NCBI GenBank assembly: GCA_026545765.1
Contig: JAIFAC010000195.1
Span: 85,184-149,183 of the forward strand
Origin: Plantago major
Taxonomy: Eukaryota > Streptophyta > Magnoliopsida > Lamiales > Plantaginaceae
Length of the DNA stretch: 64,000 nt
Reading direction: 5' to 3'
In this document: positions 44,554-55,942 of the stretch, piece by piece
Position numbering within the stretch: the stretch's first letter is position 1
Layout: each line of letters starts with the position of its first letter
The notes under the pieces: model-generated
What the model saw: the letters and a program-made list of their open reading frames with translations, nothing else
Database searches by the model: none
Told to the model about the DNA's origin: nothing
Made by a program: the position numbers and the translations under genes

Positions 44554-47500
44554 ATGAGTTGCATCTCTTGGAACTGCCAGGGCTTGGGGAACTCTTGGAC
44601 AGTTCGTGCACTTGGTGATTATATTCACCGTTTCCGCCCCAACCTTGTCTTTCTTATTGATACCCGTATGGATGATCGTGGGATTGACTCGGTTACGCAG
44701 AAGTTTAATTATTTTGGTTTAGGTGTTGCATCAATCGGTTTTTCTGGAGGTTTAGCATTATTATGGGATAAGGAGACTTGTGTTATGGTGCAAAGTTACT
44801 CTAAACACCATATTGATGCTCATGTACTTTTGAGGGGACAAACTATTGCTTGGCATTTTATGGGTTTGTATGGAGAACCGGATCATGGGAGACGAATGAT
44901 TACTTGGAATTTGTTACGGAGATTGAACAATAATTCTGGTAGAGAATGGATTTGCATGGGTGATTTTAATGGGGTCTTAACACAAGAAGAGAAATTGGGA
45001 GGTCTATCGTTCCGGCCATGACTTAGAAATTTTCGGAAGCTTGAAAGTGCTTGATTTGATTGATTTGGGATATAATGGGTATCCATATACTTGGAGTAAT
45101 AATCATGTAGATTCGACTTATTAAATGTCGATTGATCGTGTTGTTATAATCCGTCATAGTTTTATTTCTCACGCCGCAGAATACATCTAACAACATCGAT
45201 TCGATCATGTTCCTTTGTTACTAAAGTCACCGGTTTTGGTCCATCATCGAAAGAAAAGCCCAAACAATTTCGGTCCGGTTATGTGGTTCAAGTCGCCTGA
45301 TTGTTTGCGATAGTCCAAAGAAATTGGAATAATGATGTGGGCTTCCTTGAAAATGTTAATCATTGCGTAATCGGTTCGCCTAATGGAATCAGGCCCAATT
45401 CGGCCAAGTGAATAAGAAAATAGCCTTGCTTCAGCGTGAATTGGATGAACTACAACAACAGAGTAATACGGCTGCTATCAGAGATCGGAAAAAGGAGCTG
45501 AAAATTGAGCTTGAATCAACGCCACAAGGAGGAGATCATGTGGCAACGCCATAATTCAATGGCTAGGGGAAGGGGATAAAATACCCGCTTTTTCACACAC
45601 AAGCTTCAAGAGAGAAGTTAGAAACAAAATTCGGGTCTCAAGGATCGCCATGGAATCGTGTGAGGAGTCAGATATGGAATTCATTGTCAATCAATACTTT
45701 TCCGACATTTTCATTTCACGCCAGCCGCCAGAGGAGATCTCGATGTGGTATGCATATGGGGAACAAGGTTTCAAAAGTATCAACATGGAGCTATGTCGTA
45801 TTCACTCCGGATGAGGTAAAGACCCACTTTCGATATGTATCCTACTAAATCTCCGGACCAGATGGTCTTCCGCTTTTTTATCAAAAATTTTGGCATGTTG
45901 TTAAGTCGAATGTGATTAATTGTGCTTTGTCTTTCCGAATGATCGCCATCTCGATACTCGCTAAATTATGCTCATATTGTTCTCATTCCAAAGTGTCAAG
46001 CACCAGAGATGATTTCTCAATTTCGACCTATTAGCCTTAGTAATGTGATGTTTAAAATAGCTTCTGCTATTACTAATAGGTTGAAACCTCATATGCAGTC
46101 CATTATTTCTGAAACTCAGTCTGCGTTTGTGCCTAATCGTCTTAATCACTGATAATTTCTTGGTTGCTTATGAGATAAATTATTTTTTGAAACAAAAAAC
46201 CAAGGGAAAAGATTCTTTTCAGGCTTTAAAACTTGACATGAGTAAAGCTTATGATAGAGTTGAGTGGCCTTTCCTGGAGAGTGTTTTGTCTAGATTAGGT
46301 TTTGCTGATTCTTTTGTTCAGTTAATTATGCTATGTGTCCGTTCTGTGTCTTATTCTGTGTCGTTGAATGGAAATATTCTTGACCCTATCCAGCTAGGGA
46401 GGGGGATTCGACAAGGGGATCCCCTTTCTCCATATTTGTTCTTATTTGTTACTGAGGCTTTTTCAGCTTTGTTACATGATGCTGATCAGCGGGGGGTGTT
46501 GAAGGCGGTTTCTGTTTCTCCTTCGGCACCTAGAATTTCTCATCTTTTGTTTGCTGATGATACTCTGTTATTTTTGTCATGCTTCTGTCAATGCTTCACA
46601 TGAGATTCGTCGAATTTTACATAGATACAGTTTGGCTTCTGGGCAAGAAATTAATCTGGATAAAAGTACTGTAGTCTTTAGTCGTAATACTCCGAGTGAG
46701 TGGGTGCAGGAGGTGAGGGGTATTTTGGGGGTGCGTGTTGTTGATAAGCATGAGAAATATCTAGGTTTGCCTACTGATATGGGTCGGTCGAAAAAAGAGG
46801 TGTTTGGGTGGTTGAGGGAGCGGGTTTGGAAGAAAACCCAGGGGTTTGGGGAGCGTAGTCTGTCTCAAGGAGGGAAAGAAGTTCTTATTAAAGTCGCCTT
46901 CCACCTATTCCTACTTATGTAATGAGTTGTTTTAAGCTTCGATTATCTTCATCAAATCGAGTCTTATTGCAAAGTTTTGGTGGGGAGATGGTCCAAAAAT
47001 AAAATTCATCGCTTAAGTGGGATTCTTTCAGGTGAGAGTAAGAGGGATGGGGTATGGGTTTTCGTGATCTTCGTCTTTAATTTGGCTATGTTGGGGAAAC
47101 AGATTTAGTAATTATTCACTATCCAGATTCTCTTCTTAGCCGGTTCGAAGCGAAATATTTTCCGATTGTGATGTACTTGATGCTACAAAGAAAGTCTAAT
47201 CAAGACATGGCAACAGAGTTCGATTCGAGGGTAATTGGGATTTTGTGGAAATGTAATTTACCTAATAAGATAAAGATTTTATGTGGCGCCTTGAAACAAG
47301 CTCTTCCCCTTGATGTTTTACGCATACGTATATCTTGTCGATGATGCCCTTTGTCCCGCTTTGTCATCAGGTCGATGAAACAATTATCCATCTGCTTCGG
47401 ATTGTCATTTTGCAAGAGTTACTGGCCATTTCTCCTATTGCTAATAATTACTTATCTTCGCATGTGAGTCATGGGATCGGTTTATGGATGTCGGAAAGAA

Positions 47501-48103
47501 GATGTGTAAGGAGGATCTTGATCTTTTGTGTACTTGTCGGAGTATTTCGCATGTAAATCGTGGTACATGAAGGAAGTCGCGAGGAACCCATGGCACGACT
47601 GCTTTGCAAAGGACTTCGTTAGCAATTACAAAGTCGCCAACCTTACTTCTCCAATCCAAGACCCCGGATATTGCATCGATGTGGCAACCACCACCGTTGG
47701 AACGCTCAAAGTTAACTTTGACGCTCACATTTGCACTTCGCCTATCGCCTTGGAGTGGTGGTTCGTATAGCTATGGGACGTTATTAGTCGGAGCGCATTT
47801 AAAATTCTATTTTTACAGGATCCAGAGTCAATGAGGCGCCGCTTCCTTATCGCTATTCGTAGAAGTCGCCGCTTCTCATTGGCATTGTAACTATTGAAGG
47901 ACCGCAATACCATTCAACATATAAGAAATACCGGTGATTGCGGAGATCAGGTTGAGGCCATTCGAGACTTAAGTTCTTTTGATTCTATTACTTTCCAGTT
48001 TATTCCAAGACAAGGCAATGGTTTAGCACATGCTTTAGCAAAAAATGTTGTTGCTGATGATGATGGAGAAAATGTTCTCCCTTTTGATATTTCATGTATT
48101 TGA
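44554..48103 (+). pseudogene. LINE ORF2: endonuclease, reverse transcriptase, RNase H
   Basis: Start MSCISWNCQGLGNSWTVRAL at 44554. The endonuclease/exonuclease/phosphatase domain shows SWNCQG, GGLALLWD and ICMGDFNGVLTQEEKLGG (about 44950-45005). The frame is then broken repeatedly (45020-46120). The reverse transcriptase has LDMSKAYDRVEWPFLE (about 46230-46280), GIRQGDPLSPYLFL and the catalytic FADDTLLF (46549-46572). A fingers/zinc-like part follows with shifts. The RNase H-like end has LKVNFDA (about 47706-47726) and FQFIPRQGNGLAHALAKN, with stop near 48103. Domain order fits plant L1 elements. It cannot yield an active protein. Confidence 0.85.
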
Positions 48104-48159
48104 TTCTATTTGCTGATTAATGAATGATAACAGGTGTTTTGAAAAAAAAAAAAAAAATT

Positions 48160-49365
48160 CATTCAAAATTTGTTTCATTTAACTATATATCGCTTTGCCT
48201 TTAAAGTTATCATAGGAATGATAAATCCCTGTGTGTGTGCAAGGTTATTTATTTCATAAAATCACTTGTAAAGTTCATGAAACATAGATCCATAATGGAC
48301 AATAGCCAAGTGAATTTGTCGAATATTTGAATTGATGGCTTCGAAATTGAAAACCCAATTTGACGAGGATAATACTACTATCTTTTATTTATTTTTTCTT
48401 CATAAATACCTGCGGGCTTTTCATAATCTCAATGTTTCATGAATGTTATTATAGTATATGGTTTGCAGTTTGGACAAAATAATTAATTTGCATAATCTTA
48501 TTTTTCATATGAGCTGAAATTGCACATTACCGGGACACTATGCTATATTTTGGAGTGCAGTTTCTCGACTTTGTAGTACATTTCTTAGCTTTTAACGCTT
48601 AAAGTGTAATTTTGTTAGTGTTCATCATATTTGTTCAATGCGAGAAATCAATTTGTTGATCCCTTCAATATGATGATGCTTTATCTATTTAGCCTAAAGT
48701 GTTAAATTTAAATTTAGGTAGCTTCCATTAATTTTATTTATATTTTTAACCAACAAAATTATCTTTAATTTTTTAAGTTTATTCATTTAAGTGCACAATT
48801 TAGTCGTGAAAGCCCATTATCTGATTGTATGCTTCAATCACTAAACATGTAATTATAGGCTTATCTTATGTATTTTTATAAATCCACATGTCGTCAGACT
48901 TGTCTCCATCTTCCAACATTTTCTATGATAAATACGCTTAATATTCCATGTTGCTGCCATACTATTTTGGTTGTATTGACTTCTTAAATCTATAGAATAC
49001 TCTTCCAATTTCAAATTCGTCTTTACTGATCATCCTTAGCTTTTCACTATCGGGTGTAGAATGAGACACTGCATTTTTTAAGTCTTAGTATTACATATAT
49101 ATTTCGTGTTTTCTTATGTTATGTTTGCTCATCTTTATCATGAATTATTATTTATTCAAACGATGGCTATAGCATGGCTGTCGGAAACGGTTCAATAATT
49201 AGTCATGAGAGGCTCAACCAATGATGAAAATCTATTTGAGTTGAAGATAAATAAATTTTCAATCCAATTTCAATAATCGCAACCATATTATATTGGAGGG
49301 AGACAACTAATCACTTTTGACTTTTGAGTAGTGCTCATTTGACAAAATAAGCAACTTATTTACTA
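48160..49365. other. Intergenic stretch, no gene seen
   Basis: Very AT-rich DNA between the LINE A-tail and a long hairpin. No protein-like frame or recognised repeat. Confidence 0.5.
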
Positions 49366-49485
49366 TTGTTTAAATATTTTGTATGATATCAAGTTGTGGC
49401 GGAAGATGCATATAAACAAATGAAGGTAAATATATGCATCTTCCGCCACAACCCTTGTGATATCATACAAATTTTTTAAAGAATA
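49366..49485. repeat. Long near-perfect inverted repeat (hairpin)
   Basis: The left arm (49366-49414) and right arm (49431-49485) pair over about 45-50 bases around a 16-base loop. The inner 21 bases are perfectly complementary (TTGTGGCGGAAGATGCATAT against its complement); the middle has a small asymmetric bulge (AG versus CCCTTG). The flanks TTTAAATATTTTGTATGAT continue the pairing. Could be a miRNA-like precursor or a tiny fold-back element. Confidence 0.75.
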
Positions 49486-49676
49486 GAAGCGAAATTTTTA
49501 TATTTGATTTGTATTCGTACATACTACCTCTGTCACATAGAATTTCATACAGTTGTTATTTTTAGTTGTTCTATAGAACTTTATACACTACTAAAAAACA
49601 AGTTACCCCATACCTAACAAATAAAAAAAATATTACACACAAATTGCTTCACCACTAGTGTCAAGAGGTAGCCGAG

Positions 49677-50060
49677 CCTCACCGAGGGTCTCGGCCTGCT
49701 CGGCTCGTAAGGCTCGACTGCCTCGGTTCGATAAGTTATTTCGAGCCCACTTCATCATGCTCGTTCATTTGTTTAGCGAGCCTTTCTACCGATAAAGCTC
49801 GTTAAGAGTAATTTTTTAATAAATTTATATTTTTATACATATTTTTAATATTTTATAGATAAAGCTCAAGAAGCTCGATAAGGCTCAAGAAGCTCAGAAT
49901 TTTTCGAGTTCGAGCCGAGCTCGAGCTCGTTACATGTTACCGAGCCTCGAGCTCGAGCCTGCTTTTTTTACTGTTTGTTAACGAGCCGAGCTCTCGGCTC
50001 GCTTGAGTCGAGCTCGAGCCGAGTATCACAATACTCGCCTGCCGGCCTGCTTAATGTCTC
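49677..50060. mobile_element. GAGCTCG-rich hAT-like MITE
   Basis: Both ends are built of GCCGAG/CTCGGC and GAGCTCGAGC words in inverted arrangement (AGCCGAGCCTCACC on the left, CGAGCTCGAGCCGAG on the right) around an AT-rich centre. Such GAGCTCG-rich elements are common plant hAT-type MITEs. An 8-bp duplication was not confirmed. Confidence 0.5.
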
Positions 50061-50295
50061 TATTCACCACTAAAGGTACACCTTCTAGCATATTTTTATG
50101 TTTTATCGTTTATTATAATTTTTGACATAAATCTACAACTAAACCAAGGAGAGGGAGCTCGACTGAATGTATAAAAAAATTCGAAATGGAGGGTGGGAGT
50201 AGTTCATATAATACCTTGGCATGCATAGATTAGCTCATCATTATAGTACTGATATTATTATGTGTCTGGATTACCTGTATGTAATGTTGATTTAT

Positions 50296-50590
50296 TGTAA
50301 TGCCCCAAAATTTCAAGATAAGTTTTATAGGAGTTTGAAGGATTGAGAACCACTATGTCAACAAAGTACATTTCTTCTGAAATACATCCATAAGAACTGT
50401 AGTTAAGCTGCTTTGCTCGAGCAATATTAGGATGACCAACCGATGTCTCCTGCTTCATGAGAGGACAAAGTATGCGGAAATGACATGTGTTCGCATAATA
50501 GAGCCAAAGATATCACCCGAGAGCAATAATGACTAATCACCAAATTTCAAAGGGTCGGAAGTCGGACTCAATCGACTAGTGGTCGTTACA
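50296..50590 (+). mobile_element. Short solo LTR (295 bp)
   Basis: TGTAATGCCCCAAAATTTC at the left and GTGGTCGTTACA at the right; TG...CA. Perfect 5-bp duplications TTTAT lie at 50291-50295 and 50591-50595. No internal region. The termini resemble those of the 5.0-kb solo LTR (TGTAGCGCCCC...TTACA), but the length is far shorter. Confidence 0.75.
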
Positions 50591-50708
50591 TTTATACTCC
50601 TAAACACTATTAAGGCATCCATAATACCAATTCATATAATCTGACTGAAGATTGCTTATCCCATTATTTTATTTTATTTTCGGTGCTCAAAAGACTATAT
50701 TGGCTTCC

Positions 50709-50850
50709 TTAGCCTGAATCAATTCCCAGGATAGGAATTACAAAGATGGGTGGGGTTTGCCCAAACTTTTCCCCAACGTTTCTCTTACAAGCAAATTTAG
50801 CTAAATGGTGTGTTGAACCATTAGTTGCTCTATTAATCTTCCTAAAATTC
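50709..50850 (-). pseudogene. RNase H-like coding relic, C-terminal part (after insertion)
   Basis: Minus strand: CEMNFRKINRATNGSTHHLA and KFACKRNVGEKFGQTPPIF, ending in TAA at 50711-50709. It joins to the piece at 62064-62524, from which it was separated by Gypsy element B. The NR-TN---H-LAK-A pattern is typical of the end of plant retroelement RNase H domains (RVT_3 type). Confidence 0.55.
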
Positions 50851-50855
50851 ATCTC

Positions 50856-52222
50856 TAATGTGACAATGAAATGTGCGATTTTGTATGCTTTTAGACCCTC
50901 GTTTTTTGCTCAAGATTCAATATTTGTATCATATTATGGCCAATAACTAACTTCTTGTGTATTTTGTAGGTCTTGATCGTGTTTTTGAGGAATTGCATGA
51001 TTTCAGGCACCAAAACGTCATATTTGGGTGAAATCGGGAAAGTTAAGCAAATACGCTAAATTGGTCGTTGTACGAAGTTCGAGGTGTCAAAACATGTCAC
51101 GACCAACCAATACGAAGATAATTGAAGATGCAATAACATTATAGAATACCATTTTCGAGGAAACGGTTAAAACCCAAATCAAATAACAAAGAAGAATGAT
51201 AGAAGTCAAGAAATCAAGGATCAAGGGTCGACAAATGCATAGTCGATCAGAGAAGACCAACGGTGGCCCACCGTCGTCAGCAGGAGGCTGATTCTTCTAG
51301 AAACAGCTTTTGTCGCTCGTCAAAGCTAAAGCCCACCTTTCTAACTTTCCTTAATGATCAATGGTGGCTAGAGCTCGAGATTTTCAGTATAAATAAGACC
51401 CTTGGGGTCTCATAATTCTAAACCTAAAGCAGCCTCCGTGGAGAGAACCAACTGGGAAGTGAAACCTCAAAACCGCGGCCGTCAGCACCCGTATGAGGAA
51501 ACCTAGAAGGTGATGAAGACATCGTGTAAGCTTCTTCTTCTTTCTTTCATTGTTCTTTCGATTGCCTTAGTAGAATACTATGAGTAGCTAACTTTCTCTT
51601 ATAAAGGCGAATCAAAAACTCGTTGTTGCTACTTTATATACCGTGATATATTAATGAATTAGTTTTAAAACGTAATTTCGTACTTGTTCTTTAATCGTCC
51701 GACTCTCTACGTGGGAAATCCTTACTAACTACGACTTGGTAATGGACATTACATTATCCTATGTGATTTGTCTGAAAACCTGACGAGATAGTGTGTTAAG
51801 TGACACAACACATTGTTAGTATAAGTGAAGGTGTCTGGATTAACTATGACTTGATCCTTTTTGCATGTTTGTTTGCTGCCTGTAGACGGCTAATACGTTG
51901 TTTGATTCTAAGTAGTTGGGAGTAGCATAGCTAGAGGGAGGTTGGGGGTCTTTTACACCTTCTCACCATCAAATACACAAGTTAATTAGGGTTTACTACG
52001 ATCTAATCATTTGTTCTGCAATCATCTGTTTACTTTCTACATACAATTTACATACGATATTTGCTTGTTCCTATGCTAAGTGTCCGTGGAGAACGACATC
52101 CCAAGTCAGCTTTCCTCTATAAACTGTGCATTTGAAGACTTCCGACATAAATAAATTTAATCTTTGATCGTATTTAGGGATTGCAGGTTCTACAACGAAA
52201 TCAAATCCGAAAGTGCACATCA
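50856..52222 (+). repeat. 5' LTR of Gypsy element B
   Basis: 1367 bp. The first base pair after T reads A (TAATGTGAC) where the 3' LTR has TGATGTGAC, a G-to-A change at the terminus. TATA box at 51388-51397. Confidence 0.9.
51388..51397 (+). promoter_or_regulatory. TATA box of element B 5' LTR
   Basis: TATAAATAAG, conserved in place in element C (39634-39643, minus) and as GATAAATAAG in the 3' LTR near 60900. Confidence 0.65.
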
Positions 52223-52613
52223 AAATTTGGCCATCGCGAGAACACTTGACCGCTCAAGCAAGTTTCGATCGTCCAAGATAAGTTGAAATCTTTTCTTTCG
52301 CTTTAATTAACGCACTGTCTTTCAAATTCGTATAGCATAAACCCAAAAAAAAATTATATATAATTTGTTGAAATCGATTTCCACAGGAAAAAAATCCAAA
52401 AATATTTTGTTTTCCGTATTAGTTTGTTTTCTTATCAAAAATCCAAAAACACGTAACTTTAGATTTCTGTTTATTATCTTTCTAGTGTTTTCTATCCTTA
52501 TTTGCAAAGGTTTGTCTGTTAGTCTTTATGCAAGGTAGGAGAAGCGGAACACCAAAAGAGTATCGCTTAAAGACGCATATAGATAAGCTTGAAAGGCGAA
52601 GACTGCTACCGCC

Positions 52614-53460
52614 ATGGAATCATCCGTAAACATGAGTGGAGAAGAAAACAACAACAACAATCCATTTGGGAATGTCGCAACTTCTGATCTTGAGCAGCTG
52701 CTGAAGATTCGACTTGAGATCCAAGCTGAGAAAGAAGAGCTGGAACAGGAAAGGCTAAGAATAGCCGAGGAAAGATTGAGGTTAGATGAGAACCGAAGAA
52801 GGGATAACTACGCAAGGGTGGAACTGGTGTACGAAGACGACAGACCCATGCGTGACTATGTTATGCCAAGGCTCCCTGCATACCTCGAGTATCTATCTTG
52901 AGAGGATTGCGAGAGAATATGATCTCAAGGAACTCATCCAACCAACTACCACACTTCTACGGAACCCAATCGAGGACCAGACGATTTTATGAGGGAATTC
53001 TAAGCAATGGAGGTATACCATAGAACGGGCTCACGTAATGTCAACTTAGAAGAAGGGTTTTCCTAGTCACTTTAATGACAAGGCGAAGAAACCTTTGACG
53101 AAGCATGGGAAAGATATAAGGATCTACTGACAGATGCCCAATGCATTCTTACACGCTTATTTGGCAAGGTCAACAACTTTACAAGGAATCGACTCTATCA
53201 CCAAGCACTCATTGATGGAGCATGTCAAGGAACTCGCTAGACGCACCACCAAGAAGGATATGGAAGGAAAGTAGAAATTTAGTGAGAACTCCATGCAGAA
53301 AGGACGAGGAAGAAGGGTGGCTACTAAGGAAGTCCGAGCAATCGAGGAAACTCCTTGGAAACAGATTAACATGAGAGTTGAAGCCATAGAGATGATGATG
53401 GGAAGGAAGGAAGCTGTGAATGAGGAATCGGAGGAACCGACACAACTTGAAGAGGCTTAG
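52614..53460 (+). pseudogene. gag: gag of Gypsy element B, frameshifted
   Basis: Starts MESSVNMSGEENNNNNPFGN. A strong coiled coil (EIQAEKEELEQERLRIAEER) is followed by DRPMRDYVMPRL. After shifts near 52895 and several stops, the Gag core is seen as EETFDEAWERYKDLLTDAQC, then LFGKVNNFTRNRLYHQALID and DGACQGT. Not translatable as one protein in this copy. Confidence 0.75.
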
Positions 53461-53487
53461 AGGCACACTACATGCAAGAGTCAATAA

Positions 53488-54878
53488 ATGGAGACCGAGA
53501 AACCAACCGGTAAACATCTATATCCCCCAACACCCTCTCTTATCATACCAGATCGACCAAGCTTGAACCCACCTGAAATACCACCTAGACCACCCACTAT
53601 GGCAACTATACCCACACCACCACCGAAGCCATCGCAGAACCTACTCAAACCATCCTCCATGGAAGAAAAGATATATACTATAATGAAGGAGATGGGAGAT
53701 ATCGGGAAATTTGTGAAGCATCAAGGTGAGTTTACCGCGAGGACCAATTCATTTATCGCTAAGGCTGAGGATAACTTCAGAAGAACCGATAACACCTTGA
53801 GAGGAATGGAACTGAAGATTGGTCAAATCGCCAAGGCGGTAGGGGAACTGCAGCAGAACAAAGACAAGCTGCCAGGTCACACCGAGAAAGCCATGATAAT
53901 TATTGAAACTGTTGAGGTAACAATCGGAGGAGAAAACCATACTGCATCTGAACGGCAAAACCCCGAAGGGATGCAAGGTAAAAACCTCAAACCTTCTCCT
54001 ACAGCATTCGGGTATGACATAGACTCTCCTGCCGAAGAAGAAAGGGTTAAACCAATCTTACCAAAGAAACCCGACCCCGGAGCTTTCAACATAAACGTGG
54101 TGATCAAAGGAAAAACAGTTACTGGAACCCTGGACTTAGGAGCCAATATTAATATGATTCCGCTCGCCGTCTACAAGAAACTCAAGTTAGCAGGAATGGT
54201 GAAGCAAGAACCGGCATACTGGTCGCCGATGGCTCCACTACAACCGTCTGTGGCAAGATTTATAATGTGATCACTAAACTGGAGGGGCTCGATATTCTTG
54301 TGGATTATCTAATCTTGGATTGTGAAGACCCGAATAATGATACCATGCTTCTGGGAAGACCATTTATGGCCACCACCAACACCATCATCAACGTGGCAAG
54401 AAGGGAGATTTCAATGAACATATTGAATCACCGAATACTAATGGGGATTCCGAGCGAAACTTTGGAGGAAGCAAAGACAGCAAGGATCAATTTCGCCATA
54501 GGGGACTGGTGGATGGACACTGAAGAAGAATTATTGGCCCCCTTGGAAGATTTGATAGCACCAAAGAATCTATTCAAGACATACTAGGAGACAGAAGAGG
54601 AATCGAATGAAAATACTCTTCCATCGATCCCCGCCGAGTGCTTTGGGTCGGAGGACGATAACTGGAAATGCGGATCTACCGAGGGTGACGGTAAATGGGA
54701 TAGTCTAAAGGAAACCAACGACTATTTAGAGTTCACATTTCATATCGACGTGGATCTGAAGCTAGATGAGACCGAGGAAGAAGAAATGAAACGTTGGATG
54801 GAAGATTCGAGCTACGCGACAGAGGAATGGATGGACAAGTGCTTCAACGGGTTCGAGGGTCTAAATCTCGACAAATAA
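53488..54878 (+). pseudogene. Linker, retropepsin and acidic tail of Gypsy element B
   Basis: Long open stretch 53488-54270: Pro-rich linker (PPEIPPRPPTMATIPTPPPK), helical part (MELKIGQIAKAVGELQQNKD), then the protease VVIKGKTVTGTLDLGANINM. A frameshift near 54220-54260 leads to the second hallmark NNDTMLLGRPFMATTNTIIN (about 54337-54396). The reading frame continues through one TAG (54585-54587; element C has TGG there) into a very acidic tail (LDETEEEEMKRWMED) and ends TAA at 54876-54878. The active-site triplet is DLG rather than DTG/DSG, in both B and C. No polymerase follows. Confidence 0.78.
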
Positions 54879-55940
54879 GCCATCATTAAAATAGGGGTCG
54901 AGCTATAAGACCTAAAACAAGTGCTACTTGGGAGGCAACCCAAGGTCACGTTTAATTTACGCTAGATTCACATTTTGTTTTGTATTTGTTTTTTCTTGTT
55001 TTCCACATCAAAAAACTTTTCGAAAAAACTTTTCAAAAACTTCTTCAAATTTATTATTAATTAGTTTAGAATAATAGTTGCATTTCAAAAAATAAAAATT
55101 CAAAAAAGAATCGAAATTGCGACTTCTTCATCGCATCAAGAAGCATTTAGGCAAATACCTCATCATGGGTTGCCACTCGACCGCAGTGAGCTGTGTGCAG
55201 CTCACTCTTCCCCTTTTAAAACCCTCACTCGATTTTCTTCCCCCATTTTTCTTCCAAAACTCTTCACAAACTTCACATTTTGAACTTGCCCATTGCATTC
55301 TAAGCTTACACATCCATCAACAACATCAAGTAAGTGATCTCTACTCTATTACATCTCAATTGCATCTTCATTATCAAGTTTAAATCCTTAAACTCTTTCC
55401 TAGCACTGCTTCTTTGGTGCTTTTCAGTTATATGCTTCAATTGATTAATATGGGTGTTGATTGTTGATGAAAATACATGCCTACTAGTAGAGCTTAACTT
55501 GTTATCACTTGTCTTGGTAGAGATATGACAATTTGATAGAGAAATTGGGAGTTTTTGTTCATGCTCACCAAGTGTTTGATGAAATGTCTTAAGGAAACAA
55601 ATTCTCTTAATGACTTCTTTCTATTTCGATCACATGCTCGTATGGTTTTAACTTGATGATTTATGATTAGGAAACATACTTTCTAAGTCATGTTCTCCTA
55701 AGGATGAAGAACTTTCGTTTGCATTATGATCTCTAAATTGATACTTGACACCTTGTGAAAGTGAGCTTATGTGATTAGTTCTCGTATCATTTTGGGGAAG
55801 CTAATGTTCTCGCTGCAAGCTAAGATATGCATGATGTGCCAAACACTAGGTTTGGGGAGAAGAAACCCCATGGATTTGCGTAGCCTTAGGATCGATTTAG
55901 CTCCAAACATGCTATATCACATACTTTTTGAACCTAGGTA
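54879..55940 (+). other. Spacer between protease and ORF2, Gypsy element B
   Basis: Contains CTTGGGAGGCAACCC, a word that in many plant Gypsy elements of this group separates the upstream polyprotein from a downstream gene, and a PPT-like GGTTTGGGGAG at 55850. A 190-base part (55190-55380) is conserved in element C. No protein-like frame. Confidence 0.55.
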
Positions 55941-55942
55941 CT

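Larger units (their letters stand above)
42755..48155 (+). mobile_element. L1-like LINE, nearly full length, inactivated
   Basis: Order on the plus strand: C/T-rich 5' UTR (42755-43198), ORF1 (43199-44535), ORF2 with endonuclease (44554), reverse transcriptase (about 46000-46920) and a C-terminal RNase H-like domain (to 48103), a short 3' UTR and an A-run at 48140-48155. This is the plant L1 arrangement with RNase H. The middle of ORF2 has many frameshifts. No convincing target duplication was identified. Confidence 0.88.

Noticed and set aside
49560..49650. Stowaway MITE suggested by TACTACCTCTGTCACATAG near 49524
   Set aside because: Only one terminus-like word is present and no partner with a TA duplication was found before the next element.
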